DNA from: Syntrophobacteraceae bacterium
GTDB lineage: Bacteria; Desulfobacterota; Syntrophobacteria; Syntrophobacterales; Syntrophobacteraceae
Assembly: GCA_031292215.1 (NCBI GenBank)
Contig: JARLHO010000022.1
Location: 1 to 58,682, forward strand
Direction of reading: 5' to 3'
DNA: 58,682 nucleotides
The notes under the pieces were generated by a model, which had not been told where the DNA came from, ran no database searches, and saw only the letters and a program-made list of their open reading frames with translations. The translations under genes and the position numbers were made by a program. Shown here one piece after another: positions 41,725 to 52,742 of the stretch (the stretch's first letter is position 1; the number at the start of each line of letters is the position of its first letter).

Positions 41725-43929
41725 CTAGAGGCCAAGTCCTAGAAGCCGTCCGCCCTGATACACGAGAACGGCCACCAGAAAAGCCACCGACGTATTGAAC
41801 ACCACCGAAAACAATGCCCATTTCCAGCTTCCCGCCTCTTTTGCCAGGCATACGACGCTTACGATACAGGGCACATAAAACATTGTAAAAAGGATCATGG
41901 TAAAGGCCACAAGCGGGTTCCAGGCCGGATCCGCGGCAAGAACCGCGCCCAGGGGGGCCTCCTTCCCGCTGCCCGTTCTGCCCATCGAATAGGCGGTGCT
42001 AAGAACCGAGACCACGATCTCCTTTCCCGCCACACCACCGACCAGGGCCACGTTCGTTCGCCAGTCAAATCCGCAAAAGCGCGTTATATGCTCCAGGGCA
42101 ATGCCCATCCGGCCGGCATACGAGTGTCTCAAGGCCTCGCGGGCCTGAGCGGCGTCGATTGCGGCCGCGGTGGAACCGCCGGCCAATTTGCCCGCCACCT
42201 CCGCCGGCGGGCTTTTCACCGTGGACGCAAGGCCTGCGACAAGGGCGCGCCTCTGCGCATCGAAGGCCGCGTTCCGGGACTCCGAAAGGCGTGGAAAGTT
42301 CATGAGCGCCCAGAAAAGAATGGAGACGGCGAGCAAAACGGTTCCGGCCTTTCTCACGTAGATCCATGAGCGCTCCCAGGTGTGAATGGCCAGCCCCCGC
42401 AAGGTCGGCAGCCGGTAGGGGGGCAGTTCGAGCAGGAAAGGCGTATTGGGGCCCCGAAGAATCGTAGAGCGCAAAAACCTGGCCACAAGGAAGGCCATCG
42501 ACCAGGAGATAAGAGTCAGGAGCATCATCATCTGCGGCTTGCTCCGGGCAAAAAAGGCGCCGATTAGAAGGGCGTAGACCGGCAGTTTCGCCCCGCAGTT
42601 CATGAAGCCGATGGTAAGCATTGTCGCCAGCCGCTCGTTGGAGCTGCGAAGCGTGCGCGTGGCCATGACTCCGGGCACCCCGCACCCGCCGGCTATCCCC
42701 CCGCCCACGATGTAGGCCATAAAGGAGTTTCCATGGAGCCCGAAGGTGCGAAAGACCCGGTCGAGCATGAAAGCCGCCCTCGCGAGATAGCCCGAGTCTT
42801 CAAGAAAGGCGATGCCCAAAAAGATGAAAATAATTATCGGCACAAACCCCAGGATCCCGCCTACCCCGTCGATGATTCCATTTACGAGGAGCGAGCGCAG
42901 AAGACCCGGGCCAAGGTGAGTTCGGATCACTCCCCCAAGGGCCGCAAAACCCGCCTGGAGCCATCTAACCGGGGCATCGCTTCCCGTAAACGCAAAATAG
43001 TAGAGACCGTAGAGGACCAGGGCCATGATGAGAGGGCCGGCCAGGCGATGCGTTAGAACAAGGTCTATGCGGTCCGACAGGTAAAGACGGTCGGCATCGT
43101 GCTTATGTTTTAGAACGCCCGATTTTAGCACCGCCGAGATAAAGCCGTAGCGGTAATCGGCGATGATGCCCTCCGGGTAGGTATCAAGGGTCTTTCGAAG
43201 ATGCTCTGCGACCCGTGCGACCATCTTTTCGAGCTCGGCCGAAACTTCCGGATACCCCGCCCGGCCTTTGGTCACGACTTCCTCATCGGCTTCGAGATAC
43301 TTGAGCGCTATCCAGCGCGCCGGGTAAAGGTCTGTCAGAAGCCCCGATGAAGAGATTTTCGCCTCCATCTCGTGGAGCACCGGGTCGATATCGGGCCCGT
43401 AGGGGATCTGGGGGGGTATCATCGACCCCGCCCCTTCCCGGGCCACCCGGGCTGCGACCGCAAGGAGCTCCTCTTTTCCCTTGCCACTCCTTGCCACGGT
43501 CGGGATCACCGGCACATTTAGCTTTCGCGAAAGCTCCCCGGCGTCGATCTCGATCCCTCTTCCCTCGGCCACATCCATCATGTTTAGAGCGATTATCACC
43601 GGGATTCCCAGCTCGAAGAGCTGGAGCGTCAGGTAGAGGTTTCGATCGAGATTGGAGGCGTCCACGATGTTTATGACCACCCGCGGACTCTCCAGGGTCA
43701 GGACCTCCCGCGCCACCAGCTCTTCGGGGGAGTAGGCGGTCAGGGAATAGGTGCCCGGCAGATCCACGATGTGGAGCTCCAGGCCGTCGTGCGAATAGTA
43801 GCCTTCCTTTCTCTCAACGGTCACCCCCGGGTAGTTGGCCACATGCTGGCGCGCCCCGGTGATGGCGTTAAAAAGGGAAGTCTTTCCCGCATTGGGATTT
43901 CCTGCCAGAACTATCAGGTCGTTTCTCAC
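41725..43929 (-). CDS. feoB: Ferrous iron transport protein B
   Basis: 734 residues. N-terminal GTPase: G1 AGNPNAGKTS, G2/G3 VANYPGVTVE and DLPGTYSL, G4 NMMD. A helical GDI-like region follows, then the polytopic membrane domain with two nucleoside-transporter-like Gate blocks (VGGILGFVPIIIFIFLG, GGGIAGGCGVPGVMATR, VALVGGVAGKEIVVS). It imports Fe2+ through the inner membrane. Start GTG 43929 with AAGGAG within a 12-bp palindrome (43938-43949). No feoA lies next to it, which is unusual; the Cys-rich partner follows. Confidence 0.95.
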   Translation of the reverse strand: MRNDLIVLAGNPNAGKTSLFNAITGARQHVANYPGVTVERKEGYYSHDGLELHIVDLPGTYSLTAYSPEELVAREVLTLESPRVVINIVDASNLDRNLYLTLQLFELGIPVIIALNMMDVAEGRGIEIDAGELSRKLNVPVIPTVARSGKGKEELLAVAARVAREGAGSMIPPQIPYGPDIDPVLHEMEAKISSSGLLTDLYPARWIALKYLEADEEVVTKGRAGYPEVSAELEKMVARVAEHLRKTLDTYPEGIIADYRYGFISAVLKSGVLKHKHDADRLYLSDRIDLVLTHRLAGPLIMALVLYGLYYFAFTGSDAPVRWLQAGFAALGGVIRTHLGPGLLRSLLVNGIIDGVGGILGFVPIIIFIFLGIAFLEDSGYLARAAFMLDRVFRTFGLHGNSFMAYIVGGGIAGGCGVPGVMATRTLRSSNERLATMLTIGFMNCGAKLPVYALLIGAFFARSKPQMMMLLTLISWSMAFLVARFLRSTILRGPNTPFLLELPPYRLPTLRGLAIHTWERSWIYVRKAGTVLLAVSILFWALMNFPRLSESRNAAFDAQRRALVAGLASTVKSPPAEVAGKLAGGSTAAAIDAAQAREALRHSYAGRMGIALEHITRFCGFDWRTNVALVGGVAGKEIVVSVLSTAYSMGRTGSGKEAPLGAVLAADPAWNPLVAFTMILFTMFYVPCIVSVVCLAKEAGSWKWALFSVVFNTSVAFLVAVLVYQGGRLLGLGL

Positions 43930-43937
43930 GGTTGATT

Positions 43938-43964
43938 CTCCTTAAGGAGTTAGGTAGCACTAAC
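43938..43964 (-). promoter_or_regulatory. Palindromes in the feoB leader
   Basis: CTCCTTAAGGAG (43938-43949) is a perfect palindrome containing the feoB Shine-Dalgarno, so it could hide the ribosome binding site. Immediately upstream is GTTAG-GTAGCA-CTAAC (43949-43964), a perfect 5-bp dyad resembling DtxR/MntR-type boxes (TTAG...CTAA). An iron- or metal-responsive control site is plausible but unproven. Confidence 0.4.
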
Positions 43965-43999
43965 AACTTTTAGAGTCAACAACTATTCGCCCCCCCCCT

Positions 44000-44842
44000 T
44001 TAATGGGTCAGCACCAGAAACGACCAGAGAAGCGACCAGAAAAGCACCGCCAGGGTGGCCGCCGCGCAGATCGCCCCGAGGAGCTTGTCATAGAGATTTT
44101 CGCCCCTTCTTTCCTGGTAGCCCAGAAGGTAGCCCGCCAAAACCCCGCAAGCGAGCCCCCCGCCGTGAGCCCAGTTGTTTATTCCCGGCACCAGGAAACC
44201 GAAGGCGAAAATTGCGATCACCCAACCGATCACCTGCTGGTAGACCATTTGCCCGTATTGGCCGCCCCGGCTCTTGCCAAAATAAAGAGTCGCCCCGATG
44301 AGGCCGCAAACCGCAGCCGATGCCCCTAGGGTAAGAGGCACGCCGACAAGGTAGGAAAGGAGAAAGCCTGCGATCCCGCTAAGGGTGTAGATCGAAAACA
44401 TCCGGTAGGCCCCGAATTCCTGGACAACCAGGGGCCCGATCTGCCACAGGGCCATCATGTTGAAAAAAATGTGCAGGATGCCGCCGTGCAGATAGTTGGC
44501 GCTAAGAAGCGACCACCACATGTGAAAGCGGGCTATCGGAATGGTTCCTGTCGCCCCGAGCAAAATCAGGCTCTGAGAGCTGGGAGACAAAAAATGGAGC
44601 GGATTTGCCGAAAGAGCGATCGATCCCGGACGGATAAGAATCGACAGGAGGAACATGCCGACGTTTAGCGCGATGATGTTGGTCACGATGCGGTTGGAGG
44701 CAAAGAGCCCCCGGCCAAAGGAGATATTTTTCCAGCGCGATCCGGGGTGGGCCAGCCCGCAGTAGGGGCAACGCTCTTCATCGATGCTGACCAACCGCGC
44801 GCACTTGGGGCAAAGAAGCGAATTTCTGCTCTGTCCTTCCAT
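44000..44842 (-). CDS. Rhomboid intramembrane protease with N-terminal zinc ribbon
   Basis: 280 residues. A CPKC...CPYC zinc ribbon occupies residues 11-30, followed by about seven membrane helices. Rhomboid motifs: YLHGGILHIFFNMMALWQIG (the HxxxN segment), the nucleophile Ser in LGASAAVCGL, and the catalytic His in NNWAHGGGLACGVLAGY. It cleaves membrane helices within the inner membrane. The zinc ribbon on the cytoplasmic N-terminus could recruit substrates. Upstream of feoB on the same strand (70 bp gap). Confidence 0.9.
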   Translation of the reverse strand: MEGQSRNSLLCPKCARLVSIDEERCPYCGLAHPGSRWKNISFGRGLFASNRIVTNIIALNVGMFLLSILIRPGSIALSANPLHFLSPSSQSLILLGATGTIPIARFHMWWSLLSANYLHGGILHIFFNMMALWQIGPLVVQEFGAYRMFSIYTLSGIAGFLLSYLVGVPLTLGASAAVCGLIGATLYFGKSRGGQYGQMVYQQVIGWVIAIFAFGFLVPGINNWAHGGGLACGVLAGYLLGYQERRGENLYDKLLGAICAAATLAVLFWSLLWSFLVLTH

Positions 44843-45001
44843 GGGATATCCTGTATTCTTGAGATGAACAAAAGCCTTTTTATATCACATCTACGGGATC
44901 GAACAACCGGCAAGCAAGCCCGCCCCCCGGGGGGTATTCTGTTCTAACTCAATCCCACCGTTAAATCGACTATTTAGGATTATCTCCGGAAGCGGTTCTT
45001 C

Positions 45002-45064
45002 CCGCTTCTCGCTTCTCGCTTCCCGCTTCCCGCTTCCCGCTTCCCGCTTCCCGCTTCCCGCTTC
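45002..45064. repeat. 7-bp tandem repeat (CCGCTTC)9
   Basis: Nine 7-bp units: CCGCTTC, TCGCTTC twice, then six CCGCTTC. It is located just downstream of the exported-protein gene (stop at 45082 on the minus strand). A simple sequence array of this kind is prone to length change. Confidence 0.9.
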
Positions 45065-45081
45065 TTAAAGGACTGCGTCGC

Positions 45082-45693
45082 TTAGCGCCAAACCCTTTTT
45101 ATCACCGCTTTTTCCTCTTTGATCCGCCCCGGTCCTTTTTCGCCCTCGAAAATGGTCGCCTTCCGCACGGTCCATAGCGGCCCGCTGGTGTCCAAGTCCC
45201 CCACCAGGTCGATTTCCACTCCTTTTTTCCCACCCTCGCAATAATAGTTAACGATCAAGCCCTGTATCTCCCATCCCGCGCCGGTGCGTTTCCGGCAAGT
45301 CGATCCATCGGCCAGTTCGACAAGCCAGGCGCCCGCCTTGGCAGCCGGAGCGGTTTGAGCGTCGGGGACTGGCAGCGGCCGTGTCAGCTTCATCCTCATG
45401 CCCGGATCGGACTTTGCGGGGTCCGGGTCGCACACCACAAAGCCCTTGTCTTTTCCCGTAAAGCAGGGGTCGAAAATCCCGTTTCCCGCCATGCACCGCC
45501 ACGCATCCGGCCTGTCAACCGCGATCGAACCGGTCCAGCAGTATCCGCTGAGCATCCCGTGGCCCGGCAAACGGGGGACAAACCGTATGAGCTCCGTCGC
45601 CCGGCCCGAGCCCTGCGCGAGATGGAGCGCAAAGGAGGCCGGCAAGGCCGCGAGAAGAAGCGCCAGTGAGATTTTCCATTTCGTGAGCGCCAT
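45082..45693 (-). CDS. Exported protein of unknown function
   Basis: 203 residues. Signal peptide (KISLALLLAALPASFALHLAQG), then a mature domain with cysteines in GYCWTGSIAVDRPDAWRCMAGNGIFDPCF, a second pair near VVCDPD and CRKRTG, and NYYCEGG. I recall a similar CW-S-[RP]-DAWRC...DPCF pattern in exported proteins of other bacteria, but no function is known. The protein ends in a charged strand (DTSGPLWTVRKATIFEGEKG). Alone between the rhomboid gene and the divergent histidine kinase. Confidence 0.7.
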   Translation of the reverse strand: MALTKWKISLALLLAALPASFALHLAQGSGRATELIRFVPRLPGHGMLSGYCWTGSIAVDRPDAWRCMAGNGIFDPCFTGKDKGFVVCDPDPAKSDPGMRMKLTRPLPVPDAQTAPAAKAGAWLVELADGSTCRKRTGAGWEIQGLIVNYYCEGGKKGVEIDLVGDLDTSGPLWTVRKATIFEGEKGPGRIKEEKAVIKRVWR

Positions 45694-45850
45694 GTTCTTT
45701 TCCTTTCGTTGTTTTTTGTGCCCACACTTGCCGATCCGTCCTTCGCCCCTGTAGCGTTTATGTGGTAAATACCTTAACTCCTTATATGAGGCCCGATAGT
45801 GCTATACTATAATAATGCTTATCGTCTAAACAGAGGGTCAGGGAGCGATT

Positions 45851-47254
45851 ATGGTCGAAGAGGCGTCGTGCGAGCTTTTCAGGCAGGGGGGGAGCGTATC
45901 CTCCGGGGAAATGACCTATTGCATCTCGCAGCGGGTGCAGGAAAAAAAGGGAAGCTATGAGCGCTACGGCTTCGAGCGGTCCCAGGAGGAGGCTTTCGCA
46001 ACTTTTTTCGACCTCGCCCAGGAATACACGACGATCGATTCGCTCTACCAGATTTGCTCCAGTGTCGCCAAAGAGTTTTTAGACCTCGAGAGCCGAATCT
46101 ATATTATCGAGCCCAAGAGCTCGCAACTGGAGCTGGTGTGCACCAGCGAGGAGGGGCTGGTCGGGCCCGGAGGTCGCGCCACGCACCGGGCGGTGGTAGT
46201 CGATGCGCCCACCGAATCCGATGCGTCGTGGCTTTTCCCGATTAGAGGCAACCAGGCCCTGGTAAACACGCTCCCGTTTCTGGGGCAACGATCCATTCTG
46301 GGAGTTTTCGAAGTCTTTCCCAAAGACAGGATCGATGAGCGCAAACACTTTTTCCTCGAAAAATTTACGAACCGGATAGGCTACAATCTCCACCAGAAAC
46401 TGCTGGTCCAGCAAAATATCAATCATATCAAGTTCATAAATCAGCTCGTATCGGACATCGAACACAACGTTATTACGCCCAATATGTACTATAAGCTCTT
46501 CCTTATACGGCTAAGGAAAATGGTCGAAAATTACCGGGCCATCGAAGAGCCGGTGCAAAAGGCGGCGTCCGGTTTAACCGGGGCCATCGCCAAATCTTTG
46601 GCAGGTGCGGCCCAAAGGCTCCATGAGGCCAACCAAAGCCTTCAAAACGAGCTATCGGCGCTTTGCAGTCACTACGAGCACAACAGCCTTTTTCTGGAAA
46701 CCCTCATGCGAAAGGACCATTTTCAAAAAGGCGCCTATGTGCTCAGGAAACAGTCGTGCAATTTCCAAAAAGAGATTATCCGGCCGCTTATCGATCGCTA
46801 CTACGCCCATTTCCAAAGAAAATCGATAACGGTCGACGACAGGATCGAAAAGGGGCCCGATGAACCGGTCACCCTGTTTGTCGACAAGGGGCTGATCTCC
46901 CAGGTTTTCGACAACTTTTTTTCGAATGCGCTAAAATATGCCGGGCAAACCCGTGAGGACGGCGGGCCCGCAAGGGTCTTTTCCCTAAACCGGCAGATCG
47001 TACGGAGAGCCTTCGCACAGGATAAACCGGGCGTTCGATTCGAATTTTTCACCTCCGGGGCCCCCCTTAGCCGGGAAGAATGCGAACGGGTCTTCGATGA
47101 GGGGTTCCGGGCGGGGGGCAACGCGGAGGAGGGGAAGGGACACGGCCTCTATTTTGTAAAAAACGTGGTCGAAATCCATGGGGGGCTGGTGGGGTGCGAG
47201 CCGCAACCGGGGGGCAATCTGTTCTATCTGGTCTTGCCGCTCGAAAAACAGTAG
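45851..47254 (+). CDS. Cytoplasmic sensor histidine kinase with unusual long linker
   Basis: 467 residues, ATG 45851 with AGGGAG ribosome binding site. The N-terminal ~200 residues form a GAF-like sensor without membrane helices. H-box-like His205 sits in SDIEHNVITPNMYYKLF, resembling H-x-x-x-x-P boxes. A long helical stretch with a coiled-coil part (about 235-300) separates it from the ATPase domain: N-box VFDNFFSNALKYAG, G2 region EGKGHGLYFVKNVVEIHGG, and final strand NLFYLVLPLE. No response regulator is adjacent. Upstream of clpX but with its own leader. Confidence 0.78.
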   Translation: MVEEASCELFRQGGSVSSGEMTYCISQRVQEKKGSYERYGFERSQEEAFATFFDLAQEYTTIDSLYQICSSVAKEFLDLESRIYIIEPKSSQLELVCTSEEGLVGPGGRATHRAVVVDAPTESDASWLFPIRGNQALVNTLPFLGQRSILGVFEVFPKDRIDERKHFFLEKFTNRIGYNLHQKLLVQQNINHIKFINQLVSDIEHNVITPNMYYKLFLIRLRKMVENYRAIEEPVQKAASGLTGAIAKSLAGAAQRLHEANQSLQNELSALCSHYEHNSLFLETLMRKDHFQKGAYVLRKQSCNFQKEIIRPLIDRYYAHFQRKSITVDDRIEKGPDEPVTLFVDKGLISQVFDNFFSNALKYAGQTREDGGPARVFSLNRQIVRRAFAQDKPGVRFEFFTSGAPLSREECERVFDEGFRAGGNAEEGKGHGLYFVKNVVEIHGGLVGCEPQPGGNLFYLVLPLEKQ

Positions 47255-47527
47255 GAGGCCAACGATTGACACCCTATTGATTTTTTCTTTCGGTAGGGTT
47301 ACCTCTTCGCCTCATGAGGGGGCCTTTCCGGTTGGAAAAGGAGCGGCTAAGTAGCGGAAATCGTTACGGCGCCCAATTTGAAGTAGCTTAATCTCGTTTG
47401 CGTTGTTATAATAGCTGAGCCTGTCTTCCCAATAGTAAGATTTGATTCATAGTAAATTGGAATCGACCCGATATTCTTATTGAGAATAGACAAACCCGGG
47501 GAAGATGCAGGTAAGGAGGAAATTTTA

Positions 47528-48781
47528 ATGGCCAGAAAACGTGACGACCGTGGTGGTGAGCTCAGATGTTCTTTTTGTGGAAAAAGCCAGGATGAAGTAA
47601 AGAAGCTGATTGCCGGTCCAACTGTCTATATTTGCGATGAGTGCGTCGAGCTTTGCAACGACATCATTGCCGAGGAGTATGAACGGGAGGGCGCGGCGCG
47701 AGCCACCCAAATCCCCAAGCCCGCCGGCATCAAAGAGATTCTCGACCAATACGTGATCGGTCAGGAGAGGGCGAAAAAAGTCCTTTCGGTGGCCGTCCAC
47801 AATCATTACAAGAGAATCGAGCTAAAAGTCGACAAAAACGACGTGGAGCTCCAGAAGAGCAATATCCTGATGATCGGCCCCACCGGGTCGGGAAAAACCC
47901 TGCTTGCGCAGACCCTTGCCAGGATTTTAAACGTACCCTTTACGATTGCCGATGCCACCACCTTAACCGAGGCGGGCTACGTTGGCGAAGACGTCGAAAA
48001 CATCCTGGTAAGTCTTATCCAGGCGGCCGACTACGATATCGAGAAGGCATCAAGGGGCATTGTCTACATTGACGAAATAGACAAGATCGCCAAAAAATCC
48101 GACAGCCCCTCGATCACCCGCGACGTCTCGGGGGAAGGCGTGCAGCAGGCGCTTTTAAAAATCCTTGAGGGCACCGTGGCAAATGTTCCCCCCAAGGGGG
48201 GCCGCAAGCATCCGCAGCAGGAATTCATAAAGATCGACACGACCAATATTCTTTTTATCTGCGGCGGGGCTTTTAACTATTTGGACAACATTATTCGGAG
48301 CCGGGTCGGCGTAAAGGGCATGGGGTTTGGCGCCGAAATCCGGAGCAAGGAAGAAAAGAGCATCGGAGAGGTATTGCGCCATGTGCAGCCCGAAGACCTG
48401 CTAAAATTTGGCATGATTCCCGAGTTTGTCGGCAGGCTGCCGGTCATCGCAACCCTTAGCGAACTCACCGAAGACGAGCTGGTAAATATTCTAACCGAGC
48501 CCAAAAACGCTTTGATCAAGCAGTACAAAAAGCTATTCGAGCTCGAAAACGTACGGCTGCACTTTAACGACGGGGTTCTTCGGGCGATATCCAAGGAGGC
48601 CATACGGCGCAAGTCGGGCGCCCGCGGTCTTCGGTCCATCATGGAAAACATCATGCTCGACATCATGTACGACCTGCCGTCCCACCCGGAGATCCAGGAG
48701 TGCATCGTAAACGAGGACGTGCTCCTAAAGAACGCTCAGCCTTTACTCCTGTATCGGGGCCAGGACCAGGAGTCGGCGTAA
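47528..48781 (+). CDS. clpX: ATP-dependent Clp protease ATP-binding subunit
   Basis: 417 residues, start ATG 47528 with AAGGAGG; an in-frame extension to 47480 lacks a ribosome binding site. N-terminal zinc-binding domain ([26 protein letters not shown]), Walker [13 protein letters not shown], Walker [13 protein letters not shown]-type loop region and sensor motifs ([17 protein letters not shown]). It unfolds substrates for ClpP. clpP is not upstream, unlike the common clpP-clpX order; lon follows 83 bp later. A TATAAT at 47407-47412 may belong to its promoter. Confidence 0.96.
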   Translation: MARKRDDRGGELRCSFCGKSQDEVKKLIAGPTVYICDECVELCNDIIAEEYEREGAARATQIPKPAGIKEILDQYVIGQERAKKVLSVAVHNHYKRIELKVDKNDVELQKSNILMIGPTGSGKTLLAQTLARILNVPFTIADATTLTEAGYVGEDVENILVSLIQAADYDIEKASRGIVYIDEIDKIAKKSDSPSITRDVSGEGVQQALLKILEGTVANVPPKGGRKHPQQEFIKIDTTNILFICGGAFNYLDNIIRSRVGVKGMGFGAEIRSKEEKSIGEVLRHVQPEDLLKFGMIPEFVGRLPVIATLSELTEDELVNILTEPKNALIKQYKKLFELENVRLHFNDGVLRAISKEAIRRKSGARGLRSIMENIMLDIMYDLPSHPEIQECIVNEDVLLKNAQPLLLYRGQDQESA

Positions 48782-48809
48782 AAGAGGTTTTCGGCCAAAC
48801 GGCTCGCGT

Positions 48810-48830
48810 ACCTCCGGTGTAGCCGGAGGT
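48810..48830 (+). terminator. Hairpin between clpX and lon
   Basis: ACCTCCGG-tgtag-CCGGAGGT, an 8-bp perfect stem followed by ATTTGATTTC. It could be a partial terminator or attenuator that lowers lon expression relative to clpX. Confidence 0.45.
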
Positions 48831-48864
48831 ATTTGATTTCACTGAACGAAAGCTGTCTACGAAT

Positions 48865-51300
<2,436 letters not shown>

Positions 51301-51459
51301 GGGGGCGGCGGCCAAGGGAGAGCGCGACCCGGGGAACGCCCGCTGTTTTTGAGGCTGGTTCAAAGCATTCCCGGGCCCCTCTCTTTAAGGGCCGTCGGTT
51401 GGGCTAACCTCAGCGCAGCCCTACGAAAACTTTTCGAGACGGGCAGCCATCTAAACTGC

Positions 51460-51488
51460 TTGACATGGAAGGCCGTTTCGATTAATAA
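51460..51488 (+). promoter_or_regulatory. Promoter of the tRNA-Val/tRNA-Asp unit
   Basis: TTGACA (51460-51465), 17-bp spacer, TAATAA (51483-51488). It lies about 70 bp before tRNA-Val and has the strength expected of a stable-RNA promoter. Confidence 0.6.
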
Positions 51489-51559
51489 TACTCTTCTCTT
51501 GGGACGCGAGGGGCACAGGGCCTGTCCCGGCCCTTCTCACACCGGGGAAGGGAGTTTTT

Positions 51560-51632
51560 GGGCGGGTAGCTCAGCTGGGAGAGCATCGGCCTTACAAGCC
51601 GAGGGTCACAGGTTCGAGCCCTGTTCCGCCTA
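51560..51632 (+). tRNA. tRNA-Val (anticodon UAC)
   Basis: Cloverleaf can be drawn: acceptor GGGCGGG/TCCGCCT (two G-U pairs), D-arm TAGCTCAGCTGGGAGAGC, anticodon stem-loop TCGGC-CTTACAA-GCCGA with TAC, T-arm ACAGG-TTCGAGC-CCTGT. The CCA end is not encoded. Confidence 0.93.
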
Positions 51633-51644
51633 ATAGTTCGATTT

Positions 51645-51721
<77 letters not shown>

Positions 51722-51731
51722 GAAAATTCGA

Positions 51732-51761
51732 GGGCTTACGGTTCATCCGTAAGCCCTTTTT
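51732..51761 (+). terminator. Rho-independent terminator after tRNA-Asp
   Basis: GGGCTTACGG-ttcat-CCGTAAGCCC, a perfect 10-bp stem followed by TTTTT. It ends the tRNA transcript. Confidence 0.92.
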
Positions 51762-51962
51762 AGTTTCCGTCCAAATTTTTCACACACCCAGATATGCAAG
51801 GAATACCCCGGCCAAATTTGGTTTCCACTGTGACACCCGCCTGGAAGCCTCGTGTCGCTGGCGGCGTGAAACTGTAGAAAAAATGGCGGTTTGAAAATGT
51901 TTGATTGGGTGAGCCGCCGGCACCGGGTACTTTCGTATACCGACGGCTTCGTTAAAGCGTGT

Positions 51963-52742
51963 TCAGGATTCAATCTCGTCCTTCATCCGATAACTTTTGC
52001 CTTCAATAACAATGGTCTCTGCATGGTGTAGAAGCCTGTCGAGAATGGCTGATGTAAGAGTTGAGTCATTGTTGAAGATCCCCGGCCAGTCCCTGTATGC
52101 TCTGTTTGAGGTGATGACCGTTGAGCCCTGTTCGTAGCGCAAGCTGATGATCTGGAAGAGAAGATCGGCGCCGTGCTTATCGATGGGAAGAAACCCCAGT
52201 TCATCCAGACAGAGCAAAGAGGGAGCAAGGTATCTTTTTAGCTCTGCTTTCAAACGATTTGCCGCCTGTGCCGCAGATAAGGTATTGATGGCATCGACAG
52301 CCGTGGTGAACAGGAATGATCGGCCCTCCAGGCAGGCCGTATAGCCAAGGGCGGTGGCAAGGTGAGTTTTACCAAGGCCCACGCCGCCGAGCAGGATAAC
52401 GTTTGTCTTATCATCGATGAACTTGAGGCGGAAAAGGTTTTGGACGGCTGCGCGGTTGATCGCTGTGGGCCAGCTCCAGCGGAACTGCTCGAGCGTCTTT
52501 ATTACCGGGAATCGTGCCAGCTTAATGCGTCTTTTTATGGAGCGTTGCCGTCGCAAACCCGTCTCGCCCTCGGCAAGGGCTGCAAGGTAGTCGACGTGGG
52601 GCCAGACATTTTGAGCCGCCTGGCTGGCGAGCGCCTCAAAATTGTCCCGCATGAAGGGAAGGCAAAGCGACTCCAGATAGGCGGCCAGATTCGTTGGGGT
52701 GGGTTTTTTGTCCGCAATTCTATTTTTTCCCATCGATTCCAT
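51963..52742 (-). CDS. istB: IS21-family helper ATPase
   Basis: 259 residues. AAA+ (DnaC-like) ATPase that assists the IstA transposase in target selection. Walker A GGVGLGKTHLATALGY, Walker B LLCLDELGFLPID, sensor STVITSNRAYRDWPGIF, and the C-terminal DRLLHHAETIVIEGKSYR of the family. The start is either ATG 52742 or ATG 52733. It overlaps istA by 23 bp. Confidence 0.95.
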   Translation of the reverse strand: MESMGKNRIADKKPTPTNLAAYLESLCLPFMRDNFEALASQAAQNVWPHVDYLAALAEGETGLRRQRSIKRRIKLARFPVIKTLEQFRWSWPTAINRAAVQNLFRLKFIDDKTNVILLGGVGLGKTHLATALGYTACLEGRSFLFTTAVDAINTLSAAQAANRLKAELKRYLAPSLLCLDELGFLPIDKHGADLLFQIISLRYEQGSTVITSNRAYRDWPGIFNNDSTLTSAILDRLLHHAETIVIEGKSYRMKDEIES

